Shown here: positions 42,768 through 51,770 of the stretch, in pieces
How positions within the stretch are numbered: the first letter of the stretch is position 1
Layout: each line of letters starts with the position of its first letter
Source of the DNA: Microbacterium capsulatum
GTDB taxonomy: Bacteria > Actinomycetota > Actinomycetes > Actinomycetales > Microbacteriaceae
Direction: 5' to 3'
Length of the DNA stretch: 64,000 nucleotides
Assembly (NCBI RefSeq): GCF_030865425.1
Contig: NZ_JAVFCB010000008.1
Location: forward strand, 34,465-98,464
Made by a program: the position numbers and the translations under genes
Notes under the pieces: model-generated
Seen by the model: only the letters and a program-made list of their open reading frames with translations
Told to the model about the DNA's origin: nothing
Databases searched by the model: none

Positions 42768-45605
42768 TCAGCGCCGAGCTGCGACCGCGGCCTCGGTGCG
42801 GGTGGCGACGCCGAGCTTGCGCAGGATCGCGGAGACGTGCACGCTCGCGGTCTTGCCGCTGATGAACAGACGCTCGCCGATCTGCCGGTTGCTCAGGCCG
42901 TCGGCGATGAGATCGAGCACCTGCTGCTCGCGGGCCGTCAGCTCGATGCCCGCCGAGTCGGACCCGCGTGCGGCGCCCTGGTCGCGGGCGAGCCCGGCTG
43001 CCCCGACGAACTCGGCGGTGCGGCGCCGCAGCCGGTCGTGATCGAGTCGATCGGCGAGGCGCGCCGCCTCGGCCGCGAGCTCCGCCGCCGCGACCCGGTC
43101 ACCCGCCGCGACGAGCGCCCGCGCCCTTTCGAGCCGGACGAGCGGGCGCAGCGACGCCGGCACGTCGTCCTGGTCGGCGACCGGGATCACGGCGCGCAGC
43201 ACGTCGGCGTCCGCGTCGAGCACGGCGAACAGCACAGCGCCCCAGCTCTCCTTCTGCAGCTCGGACGGCAGTTCGGCCCACGCCGCGCGCACGGACTGCG
43301 CCGTCTCGGCGGCCCGCCCGGCCTCGCCGTCGGCGCGGAGGTCGGCGACCACCCGTGCGCCCTCGAGCAGCAGCCGGCACCGCAGCGCGAGCCGGGGGCC
43401 GGCATCGGCGAGGGCGGCGGTGAGCGTCTCGCCCGCCCGCACCGGGTCGCCGGCGCCGAGCGCGAGCAGCACCTCGATCTCGCGCAGCGAATACCAGACC
43501 TGGCGCTCCACCTCGGCGGCGGCCTCGACCGTGCCGCGCCAGTCGCGCAGCAGCTCCGCCGCCTCCGCGATCCGACCGCGCCACACGAGCGCGCGGATCC
43601 GCGACATGGTCGTGTAGACGCGGAAGATGCGCAGCGTGCGGATCGTCAGGTCCTTCGCCATCGTCTCCTCGGCGCGGTCGATCTCGCCGAGCTCGAGCAG
43701 CGGCTCGACCATGTTGTGCGACAGGATCGACCCGGTCGCCCGCTCCACACCGAGCGAGCGCGAGTGCGCCACCCCGGCCTCGGCGACCTCGACCGCCTCG
43801 CGGAACCGGCCGAGGATGTTCAGCGCGTCGGCGTAGTTGACCCGGTAGCGCAGCTGCGCGTCGTGGCTGTCGGCGTGCTGCCAGGAGAGGCGGAAGTCGT
43901 CCATGCCGGCCTCGACGTCGCCGAGATGGATCCGGGCGCTCGCGCGCAGGTTCGCGGCGACCGACATCGCGGCGGACAGGCCGACGCGCTCGGCGATCCG
44001 GTACGCCTCGTCGGCGGTCTCGATCGTCTCCGCGAAGCGGGCACCGGTGAGGTATCGACCCGCGAGATAGCCGAGCAGGGTCGCCCGCAGGTGGTCGTCG
44101 TCGCTGCCGTCGAGCGCCTGCAGGGCCTCGACGAGCAGTTCGACGGATCCCGGACGGCCCAGGTTCTGCAGGTACAGCGCCTTGTCGCGCAGCAGGCGGG
44201 CGAGCACGGCGGGCTCGCCGTCGGGCGGGATCTCGTCGAGCGCGAGCGAGACCACGGCGAGCGCGCGCTCCCCGTCGCCGCCGTTGCGCAGGATCGAGCC
44301 GAGCTGGGCGAGCAGCGCGATCCGGTCGATGCCCGCCACGGGGGCGGCGTCGGGCACCTGATCCCACAGTTCGAGCGCGAGCTCGCCGAAGCGCGCGGCC
44401 GTCGAGAACGCGTAGCTGGCCTTCGCCTGCTGCATCGCGGCGACGGCGGCGCCGAGCGCCCGCGGCGCGTCGTGCGCGCGGTGCCAGTGGAAGGCGAGCG
44501 CCGACGCGGATCCGCCGGCCGCCTCGAGCGCTTCGGCGTAGGCCCAGTGCAGCCGGGACCGCTCGCCGGGGAGCAGGTCGTCGTGCACGGCCTCGCGCAG
44601 CAGAGCATGCCGGAAGCCGTAGCTTTCGTCGTCGCGCACGGCGAGCACGCCCGTGCCCATCGCCTCGCGGAGGGCCTCGTCGAGCCGTTCGCCGTCGAAG
44701 CCGGCGAGTGTCGCGAGCAGTTCGTGCGCGATCGCGCCGTCGGATCCGGAGGCCAGGCGCACGACCCGTTTCGCGTCGTCGCCGAGCGCGTCGAACCGGG
44801 CCAGCAGCACGTCGCGGAGGGTGTCGGGCATCGGCCCTCGGACGTTGCAGAGCAGCTCCTCGACGAAGAACGGCACCCCTTCGCTGCGCTCCATGAGGCG
44901 GGTGAGCGCGGCGTCGTCGACCGAGCCGCGCAGCCCCTGTACGAGGTCGCGCACAGCGATCTCGTCGAGCCGGTTCAGGGTGATCCGGTCGAGCAGGCGC
45001 GCCCGTTCGGCCTCGGCGAGGAAGGTGCGCACGGCGCCGCCGCGGCGCACCTCGTCGATCCGGCAGGTCATCAGGAACAGCACGGATCGCCCGGCGAGCG
45101 CGCGCAGCAGGAACGACAGCATCGACAGGGTGGCGGCGTCGGCCCAGTGCAGATCCTCGATCACGACGACGACGGGACGTTCCGCGGCGGCCGCCTCGAG
45201 CAGGTTCGCGATGGTCTCGCGCAGCCCCTCGGGGCGGATCGCCGAGCGGTCGACGGGGCCCGCGGCGCGCTCGGGGAGCAGCAGCTGCAGCGCGTCGCGG
45301 CCGGGTCCTGCGGCCTCGTCGGCCCGGTCGCCGAGGGCGTCGAGGAGGCCGCGCAGGATCGCGGGCAGCGGCCCGAACGGCGCGGGCGTGGATCCGTAGT
45401 CCAGGCACCAGCCGGTCAGCACGGTCGTCTCGTCGGCGATCCGACGGCGGAACTCCCCGCTCAGCCGGGACTTGCCGATTCCCGCCTCGCCGCCGACGAG
45501 CACGGACGCGGGCTCGCCGGCGCGCGCACGGCTCAGTGCGTCGTGGAGCAGCGCGAGTTCGGCGTCGCGTCCCACCATCGCAGCGGACGTGGTGGCGAGG
45601 GACAT
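42768..45605 (-). CDS. LuxR-family transcriptional regulator with AAA ATPase domain (LAL/MalT type)
   Basis: This 945-residue regulator has an N-terminal AAA ATPase (about 10-300) with Walker [11 protein letters not shown] and Walker [14 protein letters not shown], a long helical-repeat middle (about 330-860) for effector or partner binding, and a C-terminal LuxR helix-turn-helix: [20 protein letters not shown] and [20 protein letters not shown]. In known members ATP and a ligand switch the protein to an active oligomer. The ATG at 45605 follows a weak AAGG; an upstream alternative cannot be excluded. Targets are unknown. It is convergent with the kdp operon. Confidence 0.92.
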   Translation of the reverse strand: MSLATTSAAMVGRDAELALLHDALSRARAGEPASVLVGGEAGIGKSRLSGEFRRRIADETTVLTGWCLDYGSTPAPFGPLPAILRGLLDALGDRADEAAGPGRDALQLLLPERAAGPVDRSAIRPEGLRETIANLLEAAAAERPVVVVIEDLHWADAATLSMLSFLLRALAGRSVLFLMTCRIDEVRRGGAVRTFLAEAERARLLDRITLNRLDEIAVRDLVQGLRGSVDDAALTRLMERSEGVPFFVEELLCNVRGPMPDTLRDVLLARFDALGDDAKRVVRLASGSDGAIAHELLATLAGFDGERLDEALREAMGTGVLAVRDDESYGFRHALLREAVHDDLLPGERSRLHWAYAEALEAAGGSASALAFHWHRAHDAPRALGAAVAAMQQAKASYAFSTAARFGELALELWDQVPDAAPVAGIDRIALLAQLGSILRNGGDGERALAVVSLALDEIPPDGEPAVLARLLRDKALYLQNLGRPGSVELLVEALQALDGSDDDHLRATLLGYLAGRYLTGARFAETIETADEAYRIAERVGLSAAMSVAANLRASARIHLGDVEAGMDDFRLSWQHADSHDAQLRYRVNYADALNILGRFREAVEVAEAGVAHSRSLGVERATGSILSHNMVEPLLELGEIDRAEETMAKDLTIRTLRIFRVYTTMSRIRALVWRGRIAEAAELLRDWRGTVEAAAEVERQVWYSLREIEVLLALGAGDPVRAGETLTAALADAGPRLALRCRLLLEGARVVADLRADGEAGRAAETAQSVRAAWAELPSELQKESWGAVLFAVLDADADVLRAVIPVADQDDVPASLRPLVRLERARALVAAGDRVAAAELAAEAARLADRLDHDRLRRRTAEFVGAAGLARDQGAARGSDSAGIELTAREQQVLDLIADGLSNRQIGERLFISGKTASVHVSAILRKLGVATRTEAAVAARR

Positions 45606-45704
45606 GCCTTCATCGTGCCATCCACCACCGACATCCGGGGCCGTGGCCGACGGCTCGCCGCTCTCGGCAGAGACGGCGGGTCCGCCGCCGGGCGCGACAC
45701 GATC

Positions 45705-45772
45705 GGCGGGAGGAACTCCGATCGGCGGACGACCTGCTGTCGGATCCTCCGCCGATCGGGATTCCTCCCGCC
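45705..45772. repeat. Family G long palindrome
   Basis: 25-base arms at 45705-45729 and 45748-45772 pair with two mismatches (core GGCGGGAGGAA / TTCCTCCCGCC and GATCGGCGGA / TCCGCCGATC). It is in the 212-base gap between two minus-strand genes, downstream of the 106-residue gene and upstream of the LuxR start, and may terminate the former. Confidence 0.75.
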
Positions 45773-45817
45773 GGATGTTCCCGGGTTCCGTGGCGGATCC
45801 GGGGGCGCTCGCGCGCG

Positions 45818-46138
45818 TCACGCGGCGTGCGGGGTGCAGCCGACGAGCTCGCGCTCGGCGGCGGGCTCGGCTTCCGCCGCGGCGACGACGAGGCGGACGG
45901 GGGCCGCGTCGGCGGCCCCCGGAGTGGCGGCCTCGCGGGCCGGGGCCGCGGGGACCGCGGCGGTCGTGCGCACGGTGCGGCGTGCGGCGAGCGCGCGCAG
46001 CGCCCGGCGGATGACGCCGTCGCGGCGCACGAACTGGTCGGGGTGCTCCGCCGCCATCCTCGCGCGCTCGGCGCGGACGGCCGCCTCCTCGAGCTCGAGG
46101 GTGCTGACGCGGTAGCTCAGTGCGGGGTGCAGGTCCAT
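45818..46138 (-). CDS. Hypothetical protein with helical N terminus
   Basis: This 106-residue cytoplasmic protein starts [20 protein letters not shown] and continues as an Arg/Ala/Glu-rich amphipathic helix to about 65, then a low-complexity Ala/Pro tail ending CTPHAA. Short proteins with a similar MxLHPAxSY start occur in other actinobacteria without known function. The ATG is preceded by AGGAGAGAGATC, a good ribosome site. It is divergent from the FUSC gene. Confidence 0.65.
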   Translation of the reverse strand: MDLHPALSYRVSTLELEEAAVRAERARMAAEHPDQFVRRDGVIRRALRALAARRTVRTTAAVPAAPAREAATPGAADAAPVRLVVAAAEAEPAAERELVGCTPHAA

Positions 46139-46309
46139 GATCTCTCTCCTTCTCCGGTACCTCTACGCTCGTCGCTAAGGCCCCTCGCCCCCATCCGGCA
46201 GATGCCCTATCTTCCGGATGAGGCGCCTCAGATCCGGATCGGCTCCTGCGACGTGGTGCCGTTCTGCAGGAACGCCCCGGCCGGATCCGCCCGGCACAGC
46301 CGTCCGGAC

Positions 46310-46315
46310 TACCGT
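46310..46315 (+). promoter_or_regulatory. -10 box for leaderless FUSC mRNA
   Basis: TACCGT lies exactly at -12 to -7 relative to ATG 46322. A GGAGG is present but only one base before the ATG, too close to be used. A palindrome CATCCGG / CCGGATG (46192-46220) upstream may be an operator. Confidence 0.5.
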
Positions 46316-46321
46316 GGAGGC

Positions 46322-47359
46322 ATGCGCACGCTCGCCGCCCTCCGCGCCGCCCGGCGCGCACCGCTGCTGCAGGTCGCCAAGTCGGCGGCGGCCACGATCG
46401 CCGCCTGGCTCATCGCCGGCTGGCTCGTGCCGGGGCACCTGCCCGTGTTCGCCGCGATCGCCGCCCTGCTCGTCGTGCAGCCGAGCGTCAACCAGTCCCT
46501 CGCGAAGGCGGTCGAGCGCAGCATCGGCGTGATCGCCGGCGTCGTGATCGCGGTGCTGCTCACCCTCGCCCTCGGCGGGCTGAGCTGGGTCGTGCTGCTC
46601 TCGGTCGTCGTGGCGATGGTCGTGGCGTGGTCGTTCAAGGCCACTCCGGGCACCGCGAACCAGGTCGCGATCTCGGCGATGCTCGTGCTCGCGCTGGGCT
46701 CGTCGAGCCCCGACTACGCCGTCGACCGGATCCTGGAGACGCTCATCGGCGCCGTCATCGGCTTCGTCGTGAACATCGCCGTCGTGCCGCCGGTGCTCGT
46801 CGCACCGGTCCGCCGCGACCTGGCCCTGCTCGGCGCAGAGCTCGCCGGGAGCCTGGACCGGCTGGCCGACGCGCTCCCCGCCGAGTCGACGCCCGAACGT
46901 CTGCAGGAGCTCATGCTCGAGGCGCGGCTGCTGCGGCCGATGAAGGACGCGGCCGAGGCGGCGCTGACCGCGGGCGAGGAATCGCTCACGCTCAACCCGC
47001 GCGGAGCATCGCACCGCGCCGAGCTCGCCGCCATGCGCGAGCTACTCGACCGGCTGAGCCCGATCGTCACGCAGGTGATCGGCATGACCCGCGCCTACGT
47101 CGACCACTACGACGGCGGTCTGCCCGCCGAGCCCGCGGTCGCCCCGATCGCCGAGCAGCTGCGCCGCGCCGGCCACGACGTGCGGCTCGCCGTGCAGACC
47201 GCCGAGATCCAGCCGGAGCCCGCCGCGCTCACCTCCGTGATCCCGGCGCTGACGTCGCCGCTCGAGATCCGGCCGCCCGCCTCCGGGCACTGGGTGCTGA
47301 TCGGATCGCTGAGCGAGGACCTGCGCAGGATCCGCGGCGAGCTGCGCGACGAGGTGTGA
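46322..47359 (+). CDS. FUSC-family membrane protein
   Basis: This 345-residue protein has an N-terminal hydrophobic domain with about five or six helices (about 15-170) and a C-terminal cytoplasmic helical domain. Motifs [21 protein letters not shown] and [20 protein letters not shown] match the fusaric-acid-resistance / aromatic-acid exporter (FUSC, ArAE) group, in which a conserved Gln-Pro follows the second helix. The substrate is unknown. Family A copy A7 separates it from the convergent GH35 gene. Confidence 0.85.
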   Translation: MRTLAALRAARRAPLLQVAKSAAATIAAWLIAGWLVPGHLPVFAAIAALLVVQPSVNQSLAKAVERSIGVIAGVVIAVLLTLALGGLSWVVLLSVVVAMVVAWSFKATPGTANQVAISAMLVLALGSSSPDYAVDRILETLIGAVIGFVVNIAVVPPVLVAPVRRDLALLGAELAGSLDRLADALPAESTPERLQELMLEARLLRPMKDAAEAALTAGEESLTLNPRGASHRAELAAMRELLDRLSPIVTQVIGMTRAYVDHYDGGLPAEPAVAPIAEQLRRAGHDVRLAVQTAEIQPEPAALTSVIPALTSPLEIRPPASGHWVLIGSLSEDLRRIRGELRDEV

Positions 47360-47373
47360 GCCGGGCCGCTCCC

Positions 47374-47503
47374 GGTCGTTGAGCGACGCTTCGACTCGCT
47401 GGCGCTCGCTCAGCGCGGGTCTCCGCGAGACGAGACGCGGTCTCCCGACGGACCACCGCGTTTCGTCTCGATCGTCGCGTCGCTCCGTCCTCGCTCAACG
47501 ACC
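47374..47503. repeat. Family A palindrome, copy A7 (intergenic, convergent)
   Basis: GGTCGTTGAGCGACGC at 47374, inner arms GAGACGAGACGCGGT (one change) and ACCGCGTTTCGTCTCG, right arm CTCGCTCAACGACC ending at 47503. It fills the gap between FUSC and GH35. Confidence 0.88.
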
Positions 47504-47520
47504 GGACGGGCAGGCGCGCC

Positions 47521-49275
47521 TCACTCCCCGATGAACTCCTCCACCGGACCGAAGTCGGGCTCCTCGCGGATCTCCACGGCGGATCCGAGCCGGTCCGTGT
47601 CGAGCACCCGGATGACGTTCCGGCCCTCACGCCACAGCGGCGCGGGCGCGTAGAGCGTGCGCTGCGGGCCGATCTCCCAGTACCGGCCGAGCAGGAAGCC
47701 GTTCAGCCACACCAAGCCCTTGACGCCGCCCGGGAAGGCGAGCCAGGCGTCGGCCGGATCCGCGACCTCGAACGCCGCCTCGGCGAGACCGTCCGTCGCG
47801 TCGCCGGAGCCCGCCAGCGACGGCGCGTCCAGTCCCAGAACGCGGTGCGTCCAGCCGTGCGCGAAGCGCCGGCCGATCCGCACGCCCGAGAGGATGCCCT
47901 TGTGCTCGCCCGTGTGCGGGCCGTAGTTGACGCGGCCGAGGCTCTCCACGACGAGCGTGAGCACCGCGGATCCGCTCGCTCCCGGCAGCGGCAGGGAGCG
48001 CTCGCCGTCCCGCTCGAGCACGCCGAGGCGCACCCCGTCCAGGAACACGACGGCACGGTCGTGCAGCACGTCGACGGTGAGGGCCGTGCCCGGCTCGTAC
48101 GAGATCCGGGCCTCGTAGGCGACGAGGCCGTCCTCGGCGCCGACCTCCTCGAACGACAGCGGCATCGGCGCCGGCTCCCCCGCCGGCACCGCGCGCACGA
48201 CGTCGAGCAGCGATGCGATCCGTGAGAGCGGGGCGGACGCGGCGGACTGCCGGCGCGGCGCCTCAGGAACCGGCGGCAGGTCGCCGGGGTGGAACGGCGC
48301 GAACGCGGCGCGCAGCGCGTGGAACTTGGCGTTCACCGATCCGTCCTCGCCGATCGGCGCGTCGGAGTCGTAGCTGGTCACCGTCGGCTGCAGCACGCCG
48401 TCGTGGTTCGCGCCGGCCCACAGGCCGAAGTTCGTGCCGCCGTGCGCCATGTAGAGGCTCACGGATCCGCCCTCGGCGAGCAGCTCCTCGACCGTGCCGA
48501 TCATGCTCTGCGCCGAGCGCACGTGGTGCTGCTCGCCCCAGTGGTCGAACCAGCCGCCCCACAGCTCGGCGCACAGCAGCGCCTGCCCCGGCCTGCGCAG
48601 CGCCACCGCGTCGGCGACCCCGGTGCCGAACGTGAACGTGCCCATGGCCCCGTCGACGCTTCCGTTGCGGACCATGTCCGCGGTCGTGCCGTCGGCCGTG
48701 GTGAGCAGCTCGACCATGCCGCGGGCGCGCAGCCCGTCGCGCAGGTGCGCGAGGTAGTCGTGGTCGCTGCCGAAGGATCCGTACTCGTTCTCGATCTGGA
48801 TCGCCGTGATCGGTCCGCCGTGCGCGGCCTGCAGCGCCGCGAGCCGCGGGATGAGCTCGTCGTACCAGGCGTCGACCGCGGCGAGGAACACGGGGTCGCT
48901 CGTGCGCAGCGCGCGGGTGCGACCGCTCAGCCAGAACGGGATGCCGCCGTTCGACCACTCGGCGCAGATGTACGGGCTGGGGCGGACGAACACGTCCAGC
49001 CCGACCTCGCCCGCGAGCCGGATGAACCGCTCCGCGTCGCGCCAGCCGGTGAAGTCGACCGTGCCCTCGACCCGCTCGTGGAAGTTCCACGGGATGTACG
49101 TGTCGACCGTGTTCGCGCCCATAGCCGCGAGTCGGCGCAGGCGGTCCTCCCACTGGTCCGGGTGGATCCGGAAGTAGTGGACCGCCCCCGACAGCATCCG
49201 GAACGGACGGCCGTGTCGGAGCAGGCCGCCGTCGCCGTAGGTGAGCGCGGGGGACGGGGTGTCGGTGACGGTCAT
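47521..49275 (-). CDS. Beta-galactosidase, glycoside hydrolase family 35
   Basis: This 584-residue enzyme has a TIM barrel (about 15-330) and two C-terminal beta-sandwich domains. The first motif is LLRHGRPFRMLSGAVHYFRI. Acid/base Glu164 is in QIENEYGS; nucleophile Glu237 is in LCAELWGGWFDHWG. There is no signal peptide, so it acts in the cytoplasm. It is a second, unrelated beta-galactosidase besides the GH42 enzyme, and stands alone without a transporter. TAAACAT about 20 bases before its GGAG site could serve as -10. Confidence 0.94.
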   Translation of the reverse strand: MTVTDTPSPALTYGDGGLLRHGRPFRMLSGAVHYFRIHPDQWEDRLRRLAAMGANTVDTYIPWNFHERVEGTVDFTGWRDAERFIRLAGEVGLDVFVRPSPYICAEWSNGGIPFWLSGRTRALRTSDPVFLAAVDAWYDELIPRLAALQAAHGGPITAIQIENEYGSFGSDHDYLAHLRDGLRARGMVELLTTADGTTADMVRNGSVDGAMGTFTFGTGVADAVALRRPGQALLCAELWGGWFDHWGEQHHVRSAQSMIGTVEELLAEGGSVSLYMAHGGTNFGLWAGANHDGVLQPTVTSYDSDAPIGEDGSVNAKFHALRAAFAPFHPGDLPPVPEAPRRQSAASAPLSRIASLLDVVRAVPAGEPAPMPLSFEEVGAEDGLVAYEARISYEPGTALTVDVLHDRAVVFLDGVRLGVLERDGERSLPLPGASGSAVLTLVVESLGRVNYGPHTGEHKGILSGVRIGRRFAHGWTHRVLGLDAPSLAGSGDATDGLAEAAFEVADPADAWLAFPGGVKGLVWLNGFLLGRYWEIGPQRTLYAPAPLWREGRNVIRVLDTDRLGSAVEIREEPDFGPVEEFIGE

Positions 49276-49350
49276 GGCTCTCCAGGATGGCGGATGTTTA
49301 CGTCACCATTGTTGCGTACGACGACCGGCGCCGCACCTGCCGATGCGGCT

Positions 49351-49432
49351 CGGTGCCGGAGTCAGTCGATTCCGCCGTTCCAGCTGGCTTGGGGTGCACG
49401 GCGGCCCCGATCGACTGAGTCCGGAGCACCGC
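49351..49432. repeat. Family B palindrome, copy 2
   Basis: Left arm CGGTGCCGGAGTCAGTCGAT (from 49351), right arm ATCGACTGAGTCCGGAGCACCG (to about 49432), with a loop of about 40 bases. Unlike the others it lies between divergent genes, directly upstream of the -10 box of the AlkD-like gene. Confidence 0.75.
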
Positions 49433-49434
49433 CG

Positions 49435-49440
49435 TAGGCT
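49435..49440 (+). promoter_or_regulatory. -10 box for leaderless AlkD-like mRNA
   Basis: TAGGCT lies exactly at -12 to -7 relative to ATG 49447. The family B palindrome ends just upstream. Confidence 0.55.
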
Positions 49441-49446
49441 GGCCGC

Positions 49447-50109
49447 ATGCCCACGTCGCTGCCCGACGCCCTCGCCGAGCTCGCCGCGCTCGAGGACCCG
49501 AAGTCCCGCGCGATCAACGAGCGGCACGGCGACGCGCACGGCGTGAACCTCACGAAGCTGCGCGGCCTCGCCAAGCGGATCGGCACGGATCCGGCGCTCG
49601 CCCGAGAACTGTGGTCGTCCGGCGATGTGGCGGGGCAGCTGCTCGGGATCCTGCTCGCGAAGCCGCGCGACCTCTCCGCGGACGAGCTCGACGCGATGGT
49701 CCGCGGCACCCTCAGCGCCAAGGCGCACGACTGGGTGGTGGCGTATCTCGTGAAGAAGTCCCCGCGCGCCGAGGAGTTGCGCGAGCGGTGGAACGAGGAT
49801 CCGGATCCGGATGCGCGCGCCGGGGCCTGGTCGCTCACCACGGTGCGGGTGGTCAAGAGCCCGGAGGGCCTGGACCTCGACGCCCTGCTCGACCGGATCG
49901 AACGCGAGCTCGCCGACGCCCCGGGCCGCGAGCAGTGGGCGATGAACGAGACACTCGCGCAGATCGGCATCCAGCACCCGGCGCTGCGCGACCGCGCGAT
50001 CGCGATCGGCGAGCGGCTGCAGGTGCTGGCCGACTATCCCGTGCCGCCGAACTGCACCTCGCCGTTCGCGCCCCTCTGGATCGCGGAGATGGTGCGCCGC
50101 CAGGTCTGA
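49447..50109 (+). CDS. DNA alkylation repair protein (AlkD-like HEAT repeats)
   Basis: This 220-residue all-helical protein starts with AINERHGDAHGVNLTKLRGLAKRIG, the N-terminal pattern of the DNA alkylation repair enzyme family, and continues as HEAT-like helix pairs (LARELWSSGDVAGQLLGILL, AKAHDWVVAYLVKKSP). AlkD removes alkylated purines without base flipping. A basic face is expected, but the key catalytic Trp/Asp cannot be aligned by eye, so glycosylase activity is not certain. Confidence 0.8.
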   Translation: MPTSLPDALAELAALEDPKSRAINERHGDAHGVNLTKLRGLAKRIGTDPALARELWSSGDVAGQLLGILLAKPRDLSADELDAMVRGTLSAKAHDWVVAYLVKKSPRAEELRERWNEDPDPDARAGAWSLTTVRVVKSPEGLDLDALLDRIERELADAPGREQWAMNETLAQIGIQHPALRDRAIAIGERLQVLADYPVPPNCTSPFAPLWIAEMVRRQV

Positions 50110-50118
50110 GCCCGCGGG

Positions 50119-50559
50119 TCAGTCGGTGCGGGGGTCGGCCGTCACGGGCGCCGGCCGGCCGAGGCGCCGGCGGATCGGGCGTGCGGCGAGGCCGCCGACC
50201 CAGGCCGCGGCGGCGCCGCAGCAGAACCCGAATGCGGCCGGGAGCACGATGACCAGCGCGAGCTGCAGGAGCCGCACCCCGCTCGGCAGCGCCCGGTCGT
50301 CGGCCCAGAGGTAGGAGTACGCGGCCACGAACCCGAACACGCCCCCGACGAGGAGCGCAGGGCGCGCCCGCCGCATGGACGCCCCGAGCAGGAGCGCGGC
50401 CAGCCCCCAGGGAATGGTGACGAGAGCCGTGCCCTGCGGGAGCCACAGCGCACTGACGACGCCGAGCACGAGCGCGAGCACCACGGCGATGCCGAGCCGG
50501 ACGAGGATCGCCGCGCGGGTGTCGCCGGCCCTCGCGGAGGAGGAGGAAGAAATGCTCAT
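50119..50559 (-). CDS. Membrane protein of unknown function
   Basis: This 146-residue protein has four predicted helices (about 18-38, 45-62, 70-88, 98-122) and a basic C-terminal tail. No family is recognised. I chose ATG 50559: TAGACT lies at -14 to -9 on the minus strand, implying a transcript that starts almost at the ATG, and the longer frame upstream is read through the 21-base tandem repeat. It is convergent with the AlkD-like gene, with nine bases between the stops. Confidence 0.65.
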   Translation of the reverse strand: MSISSSSSARAGDTRAAILVRLGIAVVLALVLGVVSALWLPQGTALVTIPWGLAALLLGASMRRARPALLVGGVFGFVAAYSYLWADDRALPSGVRLLQLALVIVLPAAFGFCCGAAAAWVGGLAARPIRRRLGRPAPVTADPRTD

Positions 50560-50703
50560 ACCCAGACAGTCTAGGTATGAGTGATGCGCCGGGCAAGGGA
50601 TCCGTTCCGTCGCCGGCCGATGCGGTGCCGAACTCCGTCGATCCGGCCCGGTCGCCCGTCGAGGCGCCGCCCCGTGGCCCTGACGACGGAATCCGGCACA
50701 CTC

Positions 50704-50779
50704 GGCGCGCGATCCGGTGCGCCCGGCGCGCGATCCGGTGCGCTCGGCGCGCGATCCGGTGCGCTCGGCGCGCGATCCG
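50704..50779. repeat. 21-base tandem repeat (VNTR-like)
   Basis: About 3.6 copies of GGCGCGCGATCCGGTGCGCYC (units starting 50704, 50725, 50746, 50767). It is in the 295-base gap before deoD, which also holds a family B left-arm fragment (GTGCCGAACTCCGTCGATCC, about 50627). The unit length of seven codons allows open frames on both strands, but none looks like a gene. Confidence 0.85.
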
Positions 50780-50842
50780 CCACCGCAGAGGCCGCGCGAG
50801 CGCGCATCCGAGCACCGACCTCGCCGTCCGAGCGCGCCTCGA

Positions 50843-50848
50843 TACCCT
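50843..50848 (+). promoter_or_regulatory. -10 box for leaderless deoD mRNA
   Basis: TACCCT is exactly at -12 to -7 relative to ATG 50855, and there is no Shine-Dalgarno sequence. It decides between this ATG and earlier starts in the same frame. Confidence 0.6.
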
Positions 50849-50854
50849 GGTGCG

Positions 50855-51568
50855 ATGAGCACGCACATCGCCGCCGCGCCCGGTCGGATCGCCCCCATCG
50901 TCCTGTTCCCGGGCGACCCTCGGCGGGCCCAGTGGATCGCGGAGAACTTCCTCGACGACGCCGAGTGCTACAGCGAGGTGCGCGGCATGCTCGGCTTCAC
51001 CGGCACCTGGAACGGCCACCGCGTCTCGGTGCAGGGATCCGGCATGGGCCAGCCGTCGATGTCGATCTACGCGAACGAGCTGTTCCAGGAGTACGACGTG
51101 CAGACCATCGTCCGGGTCGGATCCTGCGGCGCGCTCACCGAGAAGGTCGGCATGCGCGACATCATCATCGCGAACGGCGCCTGCACCGACTCCGGGATCA
51201 ACCGGCTCCGGTTCCACGGGATGGACTACGCGCCCGTCGCCGACTTCCCGCTGCTGCGCGCCGCGGTCGAGGCGAGCGAGCGGATCCCGCTGTCGAGCGC
51301 CGTGCACGTCGGGCTGCTGTTCTCCGGCGACCAGTTCTACAACACCCGCCCCGAGCTCACCGAGCCGCTCGTCGCCCACGGCGCGCTCGCGGTCGAGATG
51401 GAGACGAGCGCCCTGTACACGCTCGCCGCGTTCCACGGCCGCCGGGCCCTCAGCATCTGCACGGTGTCGGACCACCTCGTCACGCACGAGGAGACCACGG
51501 CCCTCGAGCGCGAGCAGACCTTCGGCGACATGATCCGGATCGCCCTGGAGGCCGCGACCGCGGTCTGA
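50855..51568 (+). CDS. deoD: Purine-nucleoside phosphorylase, DeoD type
   Basis: This 237-residue cytoplasmic enzyme splits purine nucleosides with phosphate; the family is hexameric. Motifs: [15 protein letters not shown] (phosphate site), [35 protein letters not shown] (ribose site) and [10 protein letters not shown] with the catalytic Asp. Length equals that of DeoD from other bacteria. The last five codons and the stop are part of a 34-base tandem duplication that continues past the gene. Confidence 0.95.
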   Translation: MSTHIAAAPGRIAPIVLFPGDPRRAQWIAENFLDDAECYSEVRGMLGFTGTWNGHRVSVQGSGMGQPSMSIYANELFQEYDVQTIVRVGSCGALTEKVGMRDIIIANGACTDSGINRLRFHGMDYAPVADFPLLRAAVEASERIPLSSAVHVGLLFSGDQFYNTRPELTEPLVAHGALAVEMETSALYTLAAFHGRRALSICTVSDHLVTHEETTALEREQTFGDMIRIALEAATAV

Positions 51569-51618
51569 GGTTCCGGTGCGCCGCGCCGCGACCGCGGTCT
51601 GAGGCTCCGGCGCGCCGC
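51551..51618. repeat. 34-base tandem duplication covering the deoD stop
   Basis: Unit 51551-51584 contains the last codons and TGA of deoD (GCCGCGACCGCGGTCTGAGG and onward) and is repeated at 51585-51618 with two or three changes. The second copy is outside the gene and shows that the duplication left deoD intact. Confidence 0.85.
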
Positions 51619-51639
51619 GCGCTTCATCCCCGGCCACGC

Positions 51640-51715
51640 GTACCGAACTCAGTCGATTCCGCCCGATTCGCACCGATAAGGCCGGAGCAGAGCCTGTCCG
51701 ACTGAGTTCGGTACC
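51640..51715. repeat. Family B palindrome, copy 3 (best conserved)
   Basis: Left arm GTACCGAACTCAGTCGATTC (51640-51659), right arm GTCCGACTGAGTTCGGTAC (51696-51714) with one unpaired base, and a loop of about 36. It lies between convergent deoD and the SulP gene. Confidence 0.85.
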
Positions 51716-51770
51716 GGCGGTGACGCCGACGGCGAGGTCCCGTCCCCGTCAGCGACCGGCAAAGCCCCCG

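Noticed and set aside
47300..47359. GSLSED near the C terminus of the FUSC protein, like the start of the family A peptide
   Set aside because: The DNA (GGATCGCTGAGCGAGGACC) matches only the outer left arm over about 19 bases, with no inner or right arms, and the peptide runs on as a normal amphipathic helix.
50704..50779. Tandem repeat as a CRISPR array
   Set aside because: There are no spacers; the units abut directly, and no cas genes are present.
50577..50858. Open frame of 93 codons starting MSDAPGKGSV upstream of deoD
   Set aside because: Most of it is the 21-base tandem repeat translated as RRAIRCA units; it runs over the deoD promoter and start, and has no family match.
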